From Proteobacteria bacterium UBA2133 (GTDB lineage Bacteria; Pseudomonadota; Gammaproteobacteria; Arenicellales; UBA868): a stretch of DNA of 43,932 nucleotides. Below, one piece after another: positions 1-7,714 of the stretch (positions are counted from its first letter, which is position 1; each line of letters starts with the position of its first letter). Below the pieces are notes generated by a model, which was given only the letters and a program-made list of their open reading frames with translations, was not told the DNA's origin and made no database searches. The position numbers were made by a program, and so were the translations under genes. Where the stretch lies: assembly GCA_002327725.1 (NCBI GenBank), contig DCXP01000091.1, positions 2,133-46,064 of the forward strand. Direction: 5' to 3'.

Positions 1-60
1 TCACTAAAAACAATTAGTAATTTAAGCAAACTCCTGGATCGTACGCAGATCTGCTGCGGC

Positions 61-1758
61 TCAAGCCTCAAACATCTCTTTCACCCGGCAGTCTTCGCAT
101 AATTTCAGACGCCGCATCCCATCGCCCTGAAACATCCGGTGTCCTGCCAATTTTTCCTCCATCTTCTGGATCATCCTCTGCGTGGTGAAGGGTTTAGCGC
201 ATCCGAGGCACTTGAAGGGTTCGTCTTCGTTAAGGACCCTGCGCTCCATGCGGGCATTACTGTCGGTCAGCAGCCTTGCATTGAGACTGATCGCCTTTTC
301 CGGGCAGGTATTCTCACAAAGACCGCACTGGACACAGTTCCACTCAATAAACGAAAGACAGGGGCGATCCTTGTTGTCGAGAATCGCACCGGCGGGACAC
401 ACAGAAACACAGCCCATACAGAGCGTGCATTTTTCAGTATCGACACGGGCTTCCCCGAACGGTGTCCCGGCCGGCAATGCAATCTCTGCCGGCGCGTCAC
501 CCGCCTGCGCAACGAGGTGATCAATCGCCGCCCGAAGAACGGCGCGCTTGTCATCAATGCCGGCGTAGGTTGCCGGCTTGAATTCATGCCCCGTGTCTTG
601 GGTATGGCCGCCACTGCTCAACCAGTGTGAAGCGATATCCTCATCCGCGGGGATCACCCTGACTGTCTCCCCCGGCCAGCCCAAACCGGTTAACACCGCG
701 TTGACTTCGCGTGCCTGCCGTTCGGCTGCGGTGCAGACGCTCTGGGGGGTCCGCGGGAGCGTGATCACCGTGACTGATCGCACACCATACGCAATCGCCG
801 AAAGCCACACTTCCGGGCCGGCGCTTCCGACTTCTTCGCTCCTCCAGGGAATCACGTGATCCGGAATCTGGGCCAACCGCTCACTCAGCACCGCGGAACT
901 TTCCTCGCCTCCAAAGAATGCAACATCCGGTACCAGACCTGTCTGTCTACCAAACTCCGCGATGGTCCGTCTGAGACGATTTAGCGTATCGACCCGGTTG
1001 GGGTAGGCATAACTCAGGGCCCCTGTCGGGCAGGCTGATGAGCATGAGCCCATGCCCTGACACAGATGCGTCTCGACCGAGATGCGCTCTCCTGCCGTAC
1101 TCAGCGCATCGGCTGGACAGACGTCAAGACAGCGCCGACAGCCGTTGATCCCGCGCGCGCCGTGCGCACAGATATCCGGGTCATAAAGAACATACTGCGG
1201 TTTTTCAAATTGCCCTTTAAGTTCCTGAATCGACTGGCATGCCTCATCCAGTGCTACGCTGTCACCCCGTGGCGCGAAATATCCCGGCGGCAGGACTTCC
1301 GTCGTCAGCAGGGGCGCACGCAGCAGATCAAGGACCATATCGACTGTCCCGCCCGGCAGTTCCATGGCTTTGGCGAGGTCAATCTCACTGCCACCCCGGG
1401 CGATGGTGATCTCAAACTTTCCGAGAAAACCCTGAATCGCCGCCGGTTTTCCAGAGACCACCGGGAGAGACCGGCCCCCGATTTCACGAATCTCGGTTTT
1501 TCCTGGGTCCGCGCCATCGGTTGCTAGCACAAGACACCCATCAAGCCCTTGCAGATCCTGCGCAACCGCAAGCGCCGGGGGCAGCGGTCCAATGATGGCG
1601 AGGACGCCGCCTGAACTGAAAGCAACCAGAGAGGTTGGGGTCACCTCACCTGCAAGTCCTGTCGCGAGCGCCTGAAGGCGCGCCTGCTGTCCGGCCGAAT
1701 CATTCGGAAGATCGAACCCGAGAAAGTCCGCCACGCGTTCGGCTGCACCTGCGCTCAT
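61..1758 (-). CDS. 4Fe-4S polyferredoxin of the formate dehydrogenase accessory cluster
   Basis: A 565-residue iron-sulfur protein expected to carry electrons or help mature a molybdenum formate dehydrogenase. Cysteine groups are visible at C197/C207/C210/C214, C233/C239/C243, C444/C447/C450/C454 and C475/C478/C481/C485. The last two form a classic double 4Fe-4S ferredoxin unit. Two further CxxC pairs at C517/C520 and C554/C557 could bind zinc or another cluster. No signal peptide or membrane segment is seen, so it is probably cytoplasmic. The ATG overlaps the stop of the DUF3306 gene by 4 bp (ATGA), which implies translational coupling. DUF3305, DUF3306 and fdhD next door place it in formate metabolism. 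The clusters are seen directly; the electron partner is inference. Confidence 0.85.
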   Translation of the reverse strand: MSAGAAERVADFLGFDLPNDSAGQQARLQALATGLAGEVTPTSLVAFSSGGVLAIIGPLPPALAVAQDLQGLDGCLVLATDGADPGKTEIREIGGRSLPVVSGKPAAIQGFLGKFEITIARGGSEIDLAKAMELPGGTVDMVLDLLRAPLLTTEVLPPGYFAPRGDSVALDEACQSIQELKGQFEKPQYVLYDPDICAHGARGINGCRRCLDVCPADALSTAGERISVETHLCQGMGSCSSACPTGALSYAYPNRVDTLNRLRRTIAEFGRQTGLVPDVAFFGGEESSAVLSERLAQIPDHVIPWRSEEVGSAGPEVWLSAIAYGVRSVTVITLPRTPQSVCTAAERQAREVNAVLTGLGWPGETVRVIPADEDIASHWLSSGGHTQDTGHEFKPATYAGIDDKRAVLRAAIDHLVAQAGDAPAEIALPAGTPFGEARVDTEKCTLCMGCVSVCPAGAILDNKDRPCLSFIEWNCVQCGLCENTCPEKAISLNARLLTDSNARMERRVLNEDEPFKCLGCAKPFTTQRMIQKMEEKLAGHRMFQGDGMRRLKLCEDCRVKEMFEA

Positions 1759-2423
1759 CCGGTTCCCTTAGTTGAGGCCGGGTCCGGATCCGGTTCGGCG
1801 GCGCGAGCAACTGATGCTGGCTCGCGGTCCGGGATCTCTTCCTCCGCCGGGTGATCCCCAAGCACCACGTTGTTGTCGGAGGCCACATCATCGCTGCCCA
1901 CGGAATCCCTGTTGGCCAGGCGATCCTCACCGGGCTCGGGAGTTGCTGGCTCTTGCTCGGATTGCGACTCTGCGTTTACCGCAATCTGCTGTTCTTTCCC
2001 GTCCGTTTTCTTGGCCGCTTCGGCGGCCTCACGCGCCTTGCGTTCCAGCATCTCCTCGCGATGACGCATGTCCGCCGTCACAATGTCGCCCAGGGGTTCG
2101 AAGAGCGTAAAGTCCTCATCGTAGTCATCCAGTCCGTCGCGGATATTAAAACCGGCCCCGTGGAACAGTTTGCGCAGGGCTGCCTTGCGTAATTTTTCAC
2201 TGACCTTGGGCGAGAGGAAATCGCCATAATTGTCGTCCTCACCCAGGGATTCAATCGGCGGCAAATCCTCATCGGTCGGCAGCGGCGCTTTGTCTTCAGC
2301 CGAGTCAGACGCAGCTGAAGCGACTTCCTCCGTCCCGCTGAGGGTCGCTTCGTCCAGTTCCTCCTGACGCAGTGCTTTGCGCCGCGACCAACGGCTGAGG
2401 AAGTTCCGCTCTGAGTCATCCAT
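1755..2423 (-). CDS. DUF3306 family protein
   Basis: A 222-residue protein of unknown biochemical function whose family is found next to formate dehydrogenase accessory genes. The N-terminus has the typical NFLSRWSRRK motif (about residues 7-16). A long, acidic, low-complexity C-terminal half rich in Glu, Ala, Asp and Pro follows and is probably disordered. It lies 27 bp downstream of the DUF3305 gene and overlaps the polyferredoxin gene by 4 bp, so the three genes form one operon. Family assignment rests on the N-terminal motif and neighbours. No catalytic residues can be named. Confidence 0.8.
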   Translation of the reverse strand: MDDSERNFLSRWSRRKALRQEELDEATLSGTEEVASAASDSAEDKAPLPTDEDLPPIESLGEDDNYGDFLSPKVSEKLRKAALRKLFHGAGFNIRDGLDDYDEDFTLFEPLGDIVTADMRHREEMLERKAREAAEAAKKTDGKEQQIAVNAESQSEQEPATPEPGEDRLANRDSVGSDDVASDNNVVLGDHPAEEEIPDREPASVARAAEPDPDPASTKGTG

Positions 2424-2450
2424 AAGCGATATCAGTGGGTTCCCGCCTGA

Positions 2451-2951
2451 TCAGCGCCCCACAGGGCGACGCAAGGGCTTCCACGTTTCATCCGCCCACT
2501 TCTGGCGGACCCTTTTGTGTTTCTTTTCGGGCCGATAGTTTTCGAGCACCCAGCCTTCAACCCACTGATACACCGGTGGCGGAATCGGCAAACCAAACAC
2601 CGGGGTATCGACCTCAATATAGGAGGCCATCTCATCATAACTCAGCGTCACCAGCAGCGGCCGCAACACTTCCTCCTCTTCCTCCTGCTCGCACACCACA
2701 AAGACTCCCGGATTACGCCCCGTGAGGTTGGCATAGTAACTCTCGGCATCATCGGCGAAGAGTTCGATGCAGTAGCCCTGGTACAGAAACTGTTCACTGT
2801 CATCGCGCTGGTAGATGCTGGTGCAGGACACGCCGGAACATTGCGTTTCAGCGGGAAGCACCCCCACTGCTGACCAGCTGTCCAGCATCCACGCTTTATC
2901 CGGATATAACCGGCGCTCGATGATCACAGAAACGGGAAATCGGTCTTTCAT
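2451..2951 (-). CDS. DUF3305 family protein
   Basis: A 166-residue protein recognised by the family opening (FPVSVIIERR, residues 5-14, then a WMLDSWSAVGVLP-like segment) and by its position beside DUF3306 and fdhD. The family's role is not established; co-occurrence with formate dehydrogenase suggests an assembly or regulatory part. The middle has a run of consecutive Glu near residue 90. The C-terminus is basic. It is the first gene of the minus-strand operon and starts at an ATG 84 bp from the divergent fdhD start. Confidence 0.8.
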   Translation of the reverse strand: MKDRFPVSVIIERRLYPDKAWMLDSWSAVGVLPAETQCSGVSCTSIYQRDDSEQFLYQGYCIELFADDAESYYANLTGRNPGVFVVCEQEEEEEVLRPLLVTLSYDEMASYIEVDTPVFGLPIPPPVYQWVEGWVLENYRPEKKHKRVRQKWADETWKPLRRPVGR

Positions 2952-2987
2952 CAGGTTTTGGACTTGCCTGCGGGACGATATCGGTTC

Positions 2988-3017
2988 ACTATAACTGTGT
3001 CACCATAGGCAACTCAA
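2988..3017 (-). promoter_or_regulatory. Candidate sigma-70 promoter of the DUF3305 operon
   Basis: Read on the minus strand, TTGAGT (3017-3012) and TATAGT (2993-2988) are separated by 18 bp in the short fdhD/DUF3305 divergent spacer. On the plus strand the same AT-rich core reads TATAAC, so the -10 elements of both directions may overlap. The hexamers are seen directly; promoter activity is inference. Confidence 0.4.
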
Positions 3018-3035
3018 CAAATCGACTGAAAAATC

Positions 3036-3920
3036 ATGTCCGCGGAGATAGAAGAACACCGTGTGCTGTATCGACCCGTGCTTTCTGATGAAGGCCTGGA
3101 CCCGACCCGGCCGGTGAGCGCCCGGGATGAGTTCGGCGACCCGCGTGAACTCAACATTGCCGGCGAGTATCCGCTCACGATCAAAGTCGATGACGCCGAG
3201 GTGGTGACACTGATGACGCTCGGCACCTATCCCGAGAAACTCACGCTGGGATATCTTCGTAATCAACGGCTCATCGACGATATCAATGAAATCGCCGAGG
3301 TCCGGGTTGACTGGGACCGTGAGACAGCCGATGTTTTGACCACCCATGGCGACGGCATCGTCGACCTCCATGAAAAGATCTCCAAACGCACGGTCACCAG
3401 CGGCTGCGGACAGGGAACCATCTTCAGCTGCACGCTGGACAAACTGTACGACACCCGCCTGCCACGGGTTGAGATTCGCCAATCGACGATCTATGCCCTG
3501 CTGAAGACGATTAACTCGTATAACGAGATCTACCGGGCGGCCGGAGCGGTGCACGGCTGTGCACTATGCAAGGGCTCGCGTATTCTCTATTTCATTGAAG
3601 ACGTGGGCCGGCATAACGCAACCGACACCATTGCCGGGGAGATGTGGCTCGAAGGCATCGGCGGGAGCGACAAGATTTTCTACACCACCGGACGTCTGAC
3701 CTCCGAGATCGTGATGAAGGCCGCCCATATGGGCATACCGGTCCTGGTGTCACGATCCGGCATTACCTACATGGGTCTGGAGCTTGCACAGGATCTTGGC
3801 GTGACCATGGTTGCCCGGGCGAAAGGCCGGCACTTCCTGGTCTATAACGGCGAAGACACTATTCTCTATGATGAAGTTCCGGAGAAAAGAGCCGTCCTGA
3901 GCGGCCGGCAAACCTCCTGA
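3036..3920 (+). CDS. fdhD: FdhD, formate dehydrogenase accessory sulfurtransferase
   Basis: A 294-residue FdhD. FdhD passes sulfur from the cysteine desulfurase IscS to the bis-MGD molybdenum cofactor before its insertion into formate dehydrogenase. Family marks include the TSGCGQG loop (residues 121-127), EDVGRHNATD (188-197) and TGRLTSEIV (218-226). The usual CxxC of the sulfur-transfer loop is reduced to one Cys here (C124). A separate CALC pair lies at C175/C178. The gene is divergent from the DUF3305-DUF3306-polyferredoxin operon. No formate dehydrogenase structural gene is in the window. It ends 4 bp from the convergent ABC ATPase gene. Confidence 0.92.
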   Translation: MSAEIEEHRVLYRPVLSDEGLDPTRPVSARDEFGDPRELNIAGEYPLTIKVDDAEVVTLMTLGTYPEKLTLGYLRNQRLIDDINEIAEVRVDWDRETADVLTTHGDGIVDLHEKISKRTVTSGCGQGTIFSCTLDKLYDTRLPRVEIRQSTIYALLKTINSYNEIYRAAGAVHGCALCKGSRILYFIEDVGRHNATDTIAGEMWLEGIGGSDKIFYTTGRLTSEIVMKAAHMGIPVLVSRSGITYMGLELAQDLGVTMVARAKGRHFLVYNGEDTILYDEVPEKRAVLSGRQTS

Positions 3921-3924
3921 GAGC

Positions 3925-4758
3925 TCAGGCAGGCATGGCCTGGTACCAGCCGGCCGCCGCCACCAGACGCACATCGACACCATAAAGCGCCGACAGGCGC
4001 GCTTCGGTAAGTACCTCGCTTTTGGGCCCGTCAGCCCAGACGCGGCCCTGATTCAGCATGACGACCCGGGTGACCTCGGGCGGGATCTCGTGGATGTGAT
4101 GTGTCACCAGTACCAGCGTATGGCCTGAGCGTATCAGGTCACGCATGGTATGCAGGTACTGGAAGGTCGCTGAAAGATCCAGTCCGCTGGTCGGTTCATC
4201 CAGAATCAGATGGGCCGGCTCGTTGACCAATGCACGGCCCAGCAGTAAGCGACGTTGCTGCCCCGACGACAACTCCCCAAACGGCCGGTCCGCGAGGTCT
4301 TCAATATCCAACTTGGCCAGAACTGCCTGTACCCGGCTGTGTTGCTCCTCGCTCAGCTTCTGATGACCCCAGACCCCGACGCTGCTGAAAAATCCCGAAA
4401 GAACAACCTGCCTGCCGAGCACCTGCGGCGAATACACTTCCTGAAGGTCGGACGAAATAATGCCGAGCTGGCGGCGCAACTCCCAGATATCGCCGCGCTC
4501 TTTACCCAGAATCCTGACCACCGGATGCTCGCACCAGAGCGGGTAAATCTCCCGCATCAGCAACTTCAGCAAAGTGGTCTTGCCTGCGCCATTGGGGCCG
4601 AGAATAGCGACGCTTTCATGCTGGGAAAGCGTGAGACTGAGATCGTCAAATACCCGGTTGTCGCCACGGTAAACCGTGGCACCGACGATCTCGATCAAAG
4701 GCGTGGTGGTATCCACCTCCGGTGCTGCACCCCTGGGGGCCTGAAGCGGGTCAGGCAA
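3925..4758 (-). CDS. ABC transporter ATP-binding protein (orphan ATPase)
   Basis: A 277-residue ATPase with Walker A GPNGAGKT (residues 54-61), signature LSSGQQ (163-168), Walker B LILDEP (184-189) and the H-loop His in VTHHIHE (about 220). No membrane segment or permease neighbour is present, so its transporter partner, or a non-transport role, is unknown. The open frame begins at a TTG at 4758, overlapping the stop of the DUF6494 gene by 8 bp, with a GAGG about 12 bases upstream. A GTG at codon 15 is the alternative start. The overlap points to translational coupling with DUF6494. Confidence 0.85.
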   Translation of the reverse strand: MPDPLQAPRGAAPEVDTTTPLIEIVGATVYRGDNRVFDDLSLTLSQHESVAILGPNGAGKTTLLKLLMREIYPLWCEHPVVRILGKERGDIWELRRQLGIISSDLQEVYSPQVLGRQVVLSGFFSSVGVWGHQKLSEEQHSRVQAVLAKLDIEDLADRPFGELSSGQQRRLLLGRALVNEPAHLILDEPTSGLDLSATFQYLHTMRDLIRSGHTLVLVTHHIHEIPPEVTRVVMLNQGRVWADGPKSEVLTEARLSALYGVDVRLVAAAGWYQAMPA

Positions 4759-4957
4759 GCTTGATATCGTCCTCTATCGTAATGTCAAGACCGGTTTCGC
4801 CAAGCTGCAGTCTGACAGAAGCATTCAGCGTTTCGTTACCCTGCAGGCGGCCTGAGGCAATACCGTCGCGGACCGCCTGCTCGATTTCCCGCTGGGATTG
4901 AATTCCGACCTTCTTGAGAAACTTGCGTAGTTGAATATTAAAGACGTCTTCGTCCAT
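4751..4957 (-). CDS. DUF6494 family small protein
   Basis: A 68-residue protein starting MDEDVFNIQLRKFLKKVG. It resembles the small DUF6494 family, in which an amphipathic N-terminal helix containing SQREIE is followed by a short beta region. The start was chosen because a perfect AGGAGG lies 5 bases upstream of the ATG at 4957. A longer frame running upstream to 5140 is antisense-like composition inside the cyclase gene and is rejected. It is co-transcribed with the overlapping ABC ATPase. Function is unknown. Confidence 0.75.
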   Translation of the reverse strand: MDEDVFNIQLRKFLKKVGIQSQREIEQAVRDGIASGRLQGNETLNASVRLQLGETGLDITIEDDIKLA

Positions 4958-4962
4958 GGAAT

Positions 4963-4968
4963 CCTCCT
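4963..4968 (-). promoter_or_regulatory. Shine-Dalgarno of the DUF6494 gene
   Basis: AGGAGG on the minus strand, 5 bases before the ATG at 4957. It decides the start against the longer upstream frame. Confidence 0.8.
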
Positions 4969-4982
4969 GAGATGGGTCTTGA

Positions 4983-6734
4983 TCAGTTTTGGGCAGGCTC
5001 GATAGACTCGAGCAGTTCCTGCAGCTCCCGATTGCGGGCCTGATCCTGGAAGGGCTGGCTGTCGACAAACTGCTCAATGGATACCTCTGCCGCCCGAATC
5101 CCCCGACGGAGCGCGTCGATGGCTTCTTCGTCACGGCCAAGTTTCTTCAGCGTTGCTGCGGAATAGAACAGTCCGTCACGGCTCTCCGTACGCATCTTCT
5201 TGAAACTCGCGAGAGCGCCTTCAAAGTCTTCAAGCCAGAAGCGGCACTTGCCCTCTTTCTCCAGAAGATCATCCGGACAGAAGGGATTGATCCGCATAGC
5301 CCAGGTCACTTTCTCAAGGCCGTCCTGGGCGTCCCCCAGAAACAAGCGCATCTCGGCGTTTTTACCGATAATGTAGGAATCGCTTGGGCAGAGCTCTTCC
5401 GCGCGGTCATGGTGATGGCGCGCAAGATCAAAGTCCCGCAGGTAAAGGGAGATCGATCCCATGATCCGGTTGGCTTCGTGGTCATCCGGGTCAAGCTCCA
5501 GTGCGCGGCTCGCCGAGGCACGGCAGATATCAAACCAGTCCTTGGGATACGACTCAGGGTCCCATCCAGCACAGTTGGATAAAGAACAGGCCCGCCAGGC
5601 ATAGGCTCGAGCATAAGTGGGATCAGCTTCTATTGCCTTTTCAAAGAGCGTCAACGCCTTGGGCGCCTCGGAGCGGGTCAGGTTGCTGCGTCGGTGGTAC
5701 TCGAGTCCCTGCAGCACCAGGTCATAGGCAGAAAGATTCTCCGGGCGTGCATTGCTGACCCGTTTGGTCTCATCGACTTCGACCCGGCCGGCGATGGTCG
5801 CCACAATCGTTTCGATAATCTCATCCTGGGTGTCAAAAATCTCATCAATGGTCGTGTCAAATTTCTCGGACCATACCGTCGACTCATCCTGGGCGTTAGT
5901 GAGACTGGTTGTGATACGCATCTTGCTGCCGAGTTTTCGTACGCTGCCATCGAGGATGTAGCGCACACCCAGATCCCGGCCGATCTCCTTGGGGCCCATC
6001 TGCTTGTCCCGGTAGGAGAAACTGGCGTTACCGGAAACCACGGTGAGGCTGCGAAAACGGGACAGCGACGCGATCAGGTCCTCAGAGAAGCCTTCGCAGA
6101 AATAGGCCTGCTCCTCGTCTTTGCTGAGGCTTTTAAAGAGCATCACCGCCAGTGAGCCCGGCTCGGCTTCGCTCACCGAGACCTGGGGTTTTTCGGCCTG
6201 CTGCAGGTAGCGCACGCCACCCTGGCTTTTGATTACAAAATAAGCCTGCACCGGCTGTTCTATATTTTTTAGTGCAAGCCTACCGGCATCTTCAAACGAA
6301 ACCATGACCTTCTGACTGATCATGTCGAACACCGTCTGGGACACGCATATGCCTTCCGGCTGGGCTGCAGCTTCCAGCCGCGCCGCAATGTTCACTGCAT
6401 CCCCGAACAGATTGCCTTCGGTAACCATCACGTCACCCAGGTTGATACCCACCCGGAACACCATCTGCCTCTCTTCGGGGATGTCCTCGTTGAGTGAGGT
6501 CATCCGCTCCTGCATCTCTACCGCACAGCGCGTTGCATTTACCGGGCTTGAGAATTCAGCAATGATGCTGTCGCCCGCCGAGCCGAAAATCTCCCCGTCG
6601 TGCTCGGCGACGACACCATCGATCACCTGCCGGCGACGGCTGAGGTCACGCAGGGTATGCTCTTCATTGGCCGCCATCATCTTGCTGAAACCAACCACGT
6701 CCGAGGCCAGTATTGTGCTCAACTTGCGCTCCAC
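4983..6734 (-). CDS. Class III adenylate/guanylate cyclase with TPR repeats
   Basis: 583 residues from the chosen GTG start. The N-terminal cyclase homology domain (about 1-165) keeps both metal Asp residues (D12 in ASDVVGFS, D55 in AGDS) and the transition-state pair N115/R119 in GDAVNIAARLE. A FlgO/TolB-like domain follows (about 190-310; GSLAVMLFKSLS, FCEGFSEDLIASL, DGSVRK). The C-terminal half is TPR-like (about 340-570). The positions that usually choose the purine base are not the usual Lys and Asp but F50 and N108. The protein may therefore make cAMP or another product, or have weak activity. No membrane segments are seen. It lies 25 bp upstream of DUF6494 and may share its transcript. 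Confidence 0.85.
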   Translation of the reverse strand: MERKLSTILASDVVGFSKMMAANEEHTLRDLSRRRQVIDGVVAEHDGEIFGSAGDSIIAEFSSPVNATRCAVEMQERMTSLNEDIPEERQMVFRVGINLGDVMVTEGNLFGDAVNIAARLEAAAQPEGICVSQTVFDMISQKVMVSFEDAGRLALKNIEQPVQAYFVIKSQGGVRYLQQAEKPQVSVSEAEPGSLAVMLFKSLSKDEEQAYFCEGFSEDLIASLSRFRSLTVVSGNASFSYRDKQMGPKEIGRDLGVRYILDGSVRKLGSKMRITTSLTNAQDESTVWSEKFDTTIDEIFDTQDEIIETIVATIAGRVEVDETKRVSNARPENLSAYDLVLQGLEYHRRSNLTRSEAPKALTLFEKAIEADPTYARAYAWRACSLSNCAGWDPESYPKDWFDICRASASRALELDPDDHEANRIMGSISLYLRDFDLARHHHDRAEELCPSDSYIIGKNAEMRLFLGDAQDGLEKVTWAMRINPFCPDDLLEKEGKCRFWLEDFEGALASFKKMRTESRDGLFYSAATLKKLGRDEEAIDALRRGIRAAEVSIEQFVDSQPFQDQARNRELQELLESIEPAQN

Positions 6735-6740
6735 CGATTT

Positions 6741-6748
6741 CTCTCCTT
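6741..6748 (-). promoter_or_regulatory. Shine-Dalgarno deciding the cyclase start
   Basis: AAGGAGAG on the minus strand, 6 bases before the GTG at 6734. It supports this start over a GTG 48 bases upstream (6782) that lacks such a site. Confidence 0.8.
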
Positions 6749-6875
6749 GTATATTTTTCGCCAAGCCCTCTGGATTTGGCACCGTGGGCCTGATTATATG
6801 ACCCTCGCTGGGGGCCCAGGTTGGTCGTGGGAATGATGATCGTCAGACATCAATCGAGGATCTTTCTCTCAAAGA

Positions 6876-7703
6876 TCAATGCTGGTCGCTTCTCAATCCG
6901 CTCGACAGGTGCAACATCCAGTCGACCACAAAGTTCACCGCCACCGTAAGGCCGGCAATCGCCATCGCCGGCAGCAAAGGTGTAATGTCATTGTAATTGA
7001 TCAGGGTCGCGCTCTCCCGGACCATAGACCCCCAATCCGCCAGGGGCGGCTGGATTCCCAACCCGAGAAAACTGAGCGCCGCGATAAAAAGAAAGACAAA
7101 ACAAAAGCGCAGTCCAAACTCTGCCAGCAGCGGCGCGGTGATATTTGGCAGCACCTCTTTACGGATCACCCAGGCCATCCCCTCACCTCGCAAACGTGCG
7201 GCCTCAACAAATTCCATAACCACTACATTCATCGCGGCAGAACGGGCAATACGGAATACCCGGGTACTATCCAGCAAAGCGATAATAAAAATAAGCGAGG
7301 GAATCGAGGTGCCGAAGATGGTCAACAACAAGAGCGCAAATACCAGTGACGGAATTGCCATGAGGATATCGACTATCCGGCCGATGATCATGTCATATCG
7401 ACCACCCAGGATCGCGGCCAGCATCCCGGTTACGCCACCGATGAGAAACGCTAACAGCACCGTGACAAAAGCAATACCGATGGTGTTTCTTGCGCCATAT
7501 ATCAGCCGGGTCAGCATATCGCGGCCGATGTTGTCGGTCCCGAAAACAAATTTGTCGGACCACAGTTCGTAGGCGCCCCCAACGATTGCGGTCTCTTTAT
7601 AGGGAGCAAGCCAGGGTGCGAACAATGCCAGCACAACATAGGCCACGATGATGACCATTCCAAACTTTGCACTTAATGGCGCTGACAAAAAGAGCTTAAT
7701 CAT
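6876..7703 (-). CDS. Dipeptide/oligopeptide-type ABC transporter permease (DppC-like)
   Basis: A 275-residue inner-membrane permease with about six hydrophobic segments. It has the DppC/OppC N-terminal pattern (FGTDNIGRDMLTRLIYGAR, residues about 54-72) and the EAA loop (EFVEAARLRGEGMAWVIRKE). It imports the ligand delivered by the periplasmic binding protein encoded upstream. It follows the DppB-like gene by 11 bp and is the last gene of the operon. No ATPase subunits follow; the next gene encodes a cyclase. Substrate could be a peptide, nickel, opine or other small solute. Confidence 0.88.
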   Translation of the reverse strand: MIKLFLSAPLSAKFGMVIIVAYVVLALFAPWLAPYKETAIVGGAYELWSDKFVFGTDNIGRDMLTRLIYGARNTIGIAFVTVLLAFLIGGVTGMLAAILGGRYDMIIGRIVDILMAIPSLVFALLLLTIFGTSIPSLIFIIALLDSTRVFRIARSAAMNVVVMEFVEAARLRGEGMAWVIRKEVLPNITAPLLAEFGLRFCFVFLFIAALSFLGLGIQPPLADWGSMVRESATLINYNDITPLLPAMAIAGLTVAVNFVVDWMLHLSSGLRSDQH

Positions 7704-7714
7704 CGATGCCCGTC

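Noticed and set aside
4958..5140. Upstream extension of the DUF6494 frame
   Set aside because: It overlaps the end of the cyclase gene, and an AGGAGG site marks the internal ATG.
5306..5614. Minus-strand 102-codon frame within the cyclase gene
   Set aside because: Alternate frame of the TPR region; no independent start signal.
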